From: Schistosoma haematobium
Taxonomy: Eukaryota > Platyhelminthes > Trematoda > Strigeidida > Schistosomatidae
Assembly (NCBI RefSeq): GCF_000699445.3
Contig: NC_067197.1
Location: 27,387,809-27,451,808, forward strand
Reading direction: 5' to 3'
Length of the DNA stretch: 64,000 nucleotides
This document shows positions 63,695-64,000 of this stretch, in pieces. The translations under genes were made by a program, and so were the position numbers. How positions within the stretch are numbered: the first letter of the stretch is position 1; each line of letters begins with the position of its first letter. The notes below the pieces were generated by a model. The model saw only the letters and a list, made by a program, of their open reading frames with translations, was not told the origin of the DNA and did not search any database.

Positions 63695-64000
63695 AGGCAA
63701 AGGTTTTTACGTCACTTGATATTGTTTACATGAATCATCCCATTGATGTTTAGAAATGCAAATGATCAGTCTCTTATTGGCATATAAGCATATAGTGCGT
63801 ATTGCTTCGATATAGCCTTAATTCACAAGCATTCTAAGCACAGTATGCACATATGACAATAAGAGACTGATCAATTGCAGTACTAAACATCAATGTGAAG
63901 ATTCAAACAAACAATGCAAAACTGGATTGGAATTTCACCTTATTGCACAAGCTAGTCGGTATCAGGGTTCAGTAGCTAAGTGGATAATGCGATAGTGTTT
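63695..64000 (+). repeat. Sm-alpha-like SINE, cut by the window edge, with a long inverted repeat
   Basis: Two arms of about 45 bp (63741-63785 and 63851-63895) are near-perfect reverse complements, including CAGTCTCTTATTGGCATAT against ATATGACAATAAGAGACTG. Then come TTGCACAAGCTAGTCGG and a tRNA-like head TTCAGTAGCTAAGTGGATAA that runs off the end. The hammerhead would lie beyond 64000. Confidence 0.7.

Overview
The window looks like part of a blood-fluke genome (trematode, most likely genus Schistosoma). The sequence is strongly AT-rich and has long introns. It carries many copies of small repeats containing hammerhead-ribozyme motifs of the Schistosoma Sm-alpha kind, and several non-LTR retrotransposon families whose proteins read like those of schistosomes. 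It is eukaryotic: most open frames of 60-100 codons are chance openings in AT-rich sequence. No operons, bacterial signals, CRISPR arrays, true tRNA genes or rRNA genes were seen.

Two host protein-coding loci can be supported, both on the + strand. The first (about 19.28-23.38 kb, polyadenylation signal near 23.93 kb) is a three-exon Rho-family GTPase of the RhoA/Rho1 type. All splice junctions are in phase and 192 codons are visible. Its first exon has no usable ATG, so the start methionine must come from upstream or from the flatworm spliced leader, which ends in AUG. Two sites normally conserved in the family are altered: an Asp to Asn in switch II, and a Tyr where the CaaX cysteine should be. 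The second locus (about 38.2-57.9 kb) is a gene of short exons separated by long introns, encoding an unrecognised, mostly helical protein with an acidic C-terminus. Its last three exons are firm; three upstream exons are tentative.

The rest is introns, intergenic AT-rich DNA and transposable-element remnants. There are RTE-like LINE copies at 0.8-1.8 kb (+), 30.0-31.5 kb (-), 37.0-37.2 kb (+), 38.7-38.9 kb (+) and 43.8-44.0 kb (-), typically with a TAAG-repeat 3' tail; two of them are flanked by perfect target-site duplications. A CR1/SR1-like LINE fills 12.4-15.0 kb (-), a second jockey/CR1-like remnant lies at 58.2-59.1 kb (-), and a third LINE family with an intact 340-codon reverse-transcriptase C-terminal frame is at 59.5-60.8 kb (+). 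Probable LTR remnants lie at 28.3-28.9 kb and 52.2-52.7 kb, with a weaker candidate at 33.2-33.6 kb.

Two tRNA-headed SINE-like families with hammerhead motifs are scattered throughout. One has a 46-nt hammerhead with an almost loop-less stem III (best copies at 35.4 and 46.1 kb). The other is Sm-alpha-like and includes a dimer at 62.0-62.4 kb. Several copies of the first family sit as head-to-head inverted pairs. Other structural oddities are a perfect 42-bp palindrome in an intron at 56.93 kb and a perfect 24-bp palindrome at 15.55 kb.
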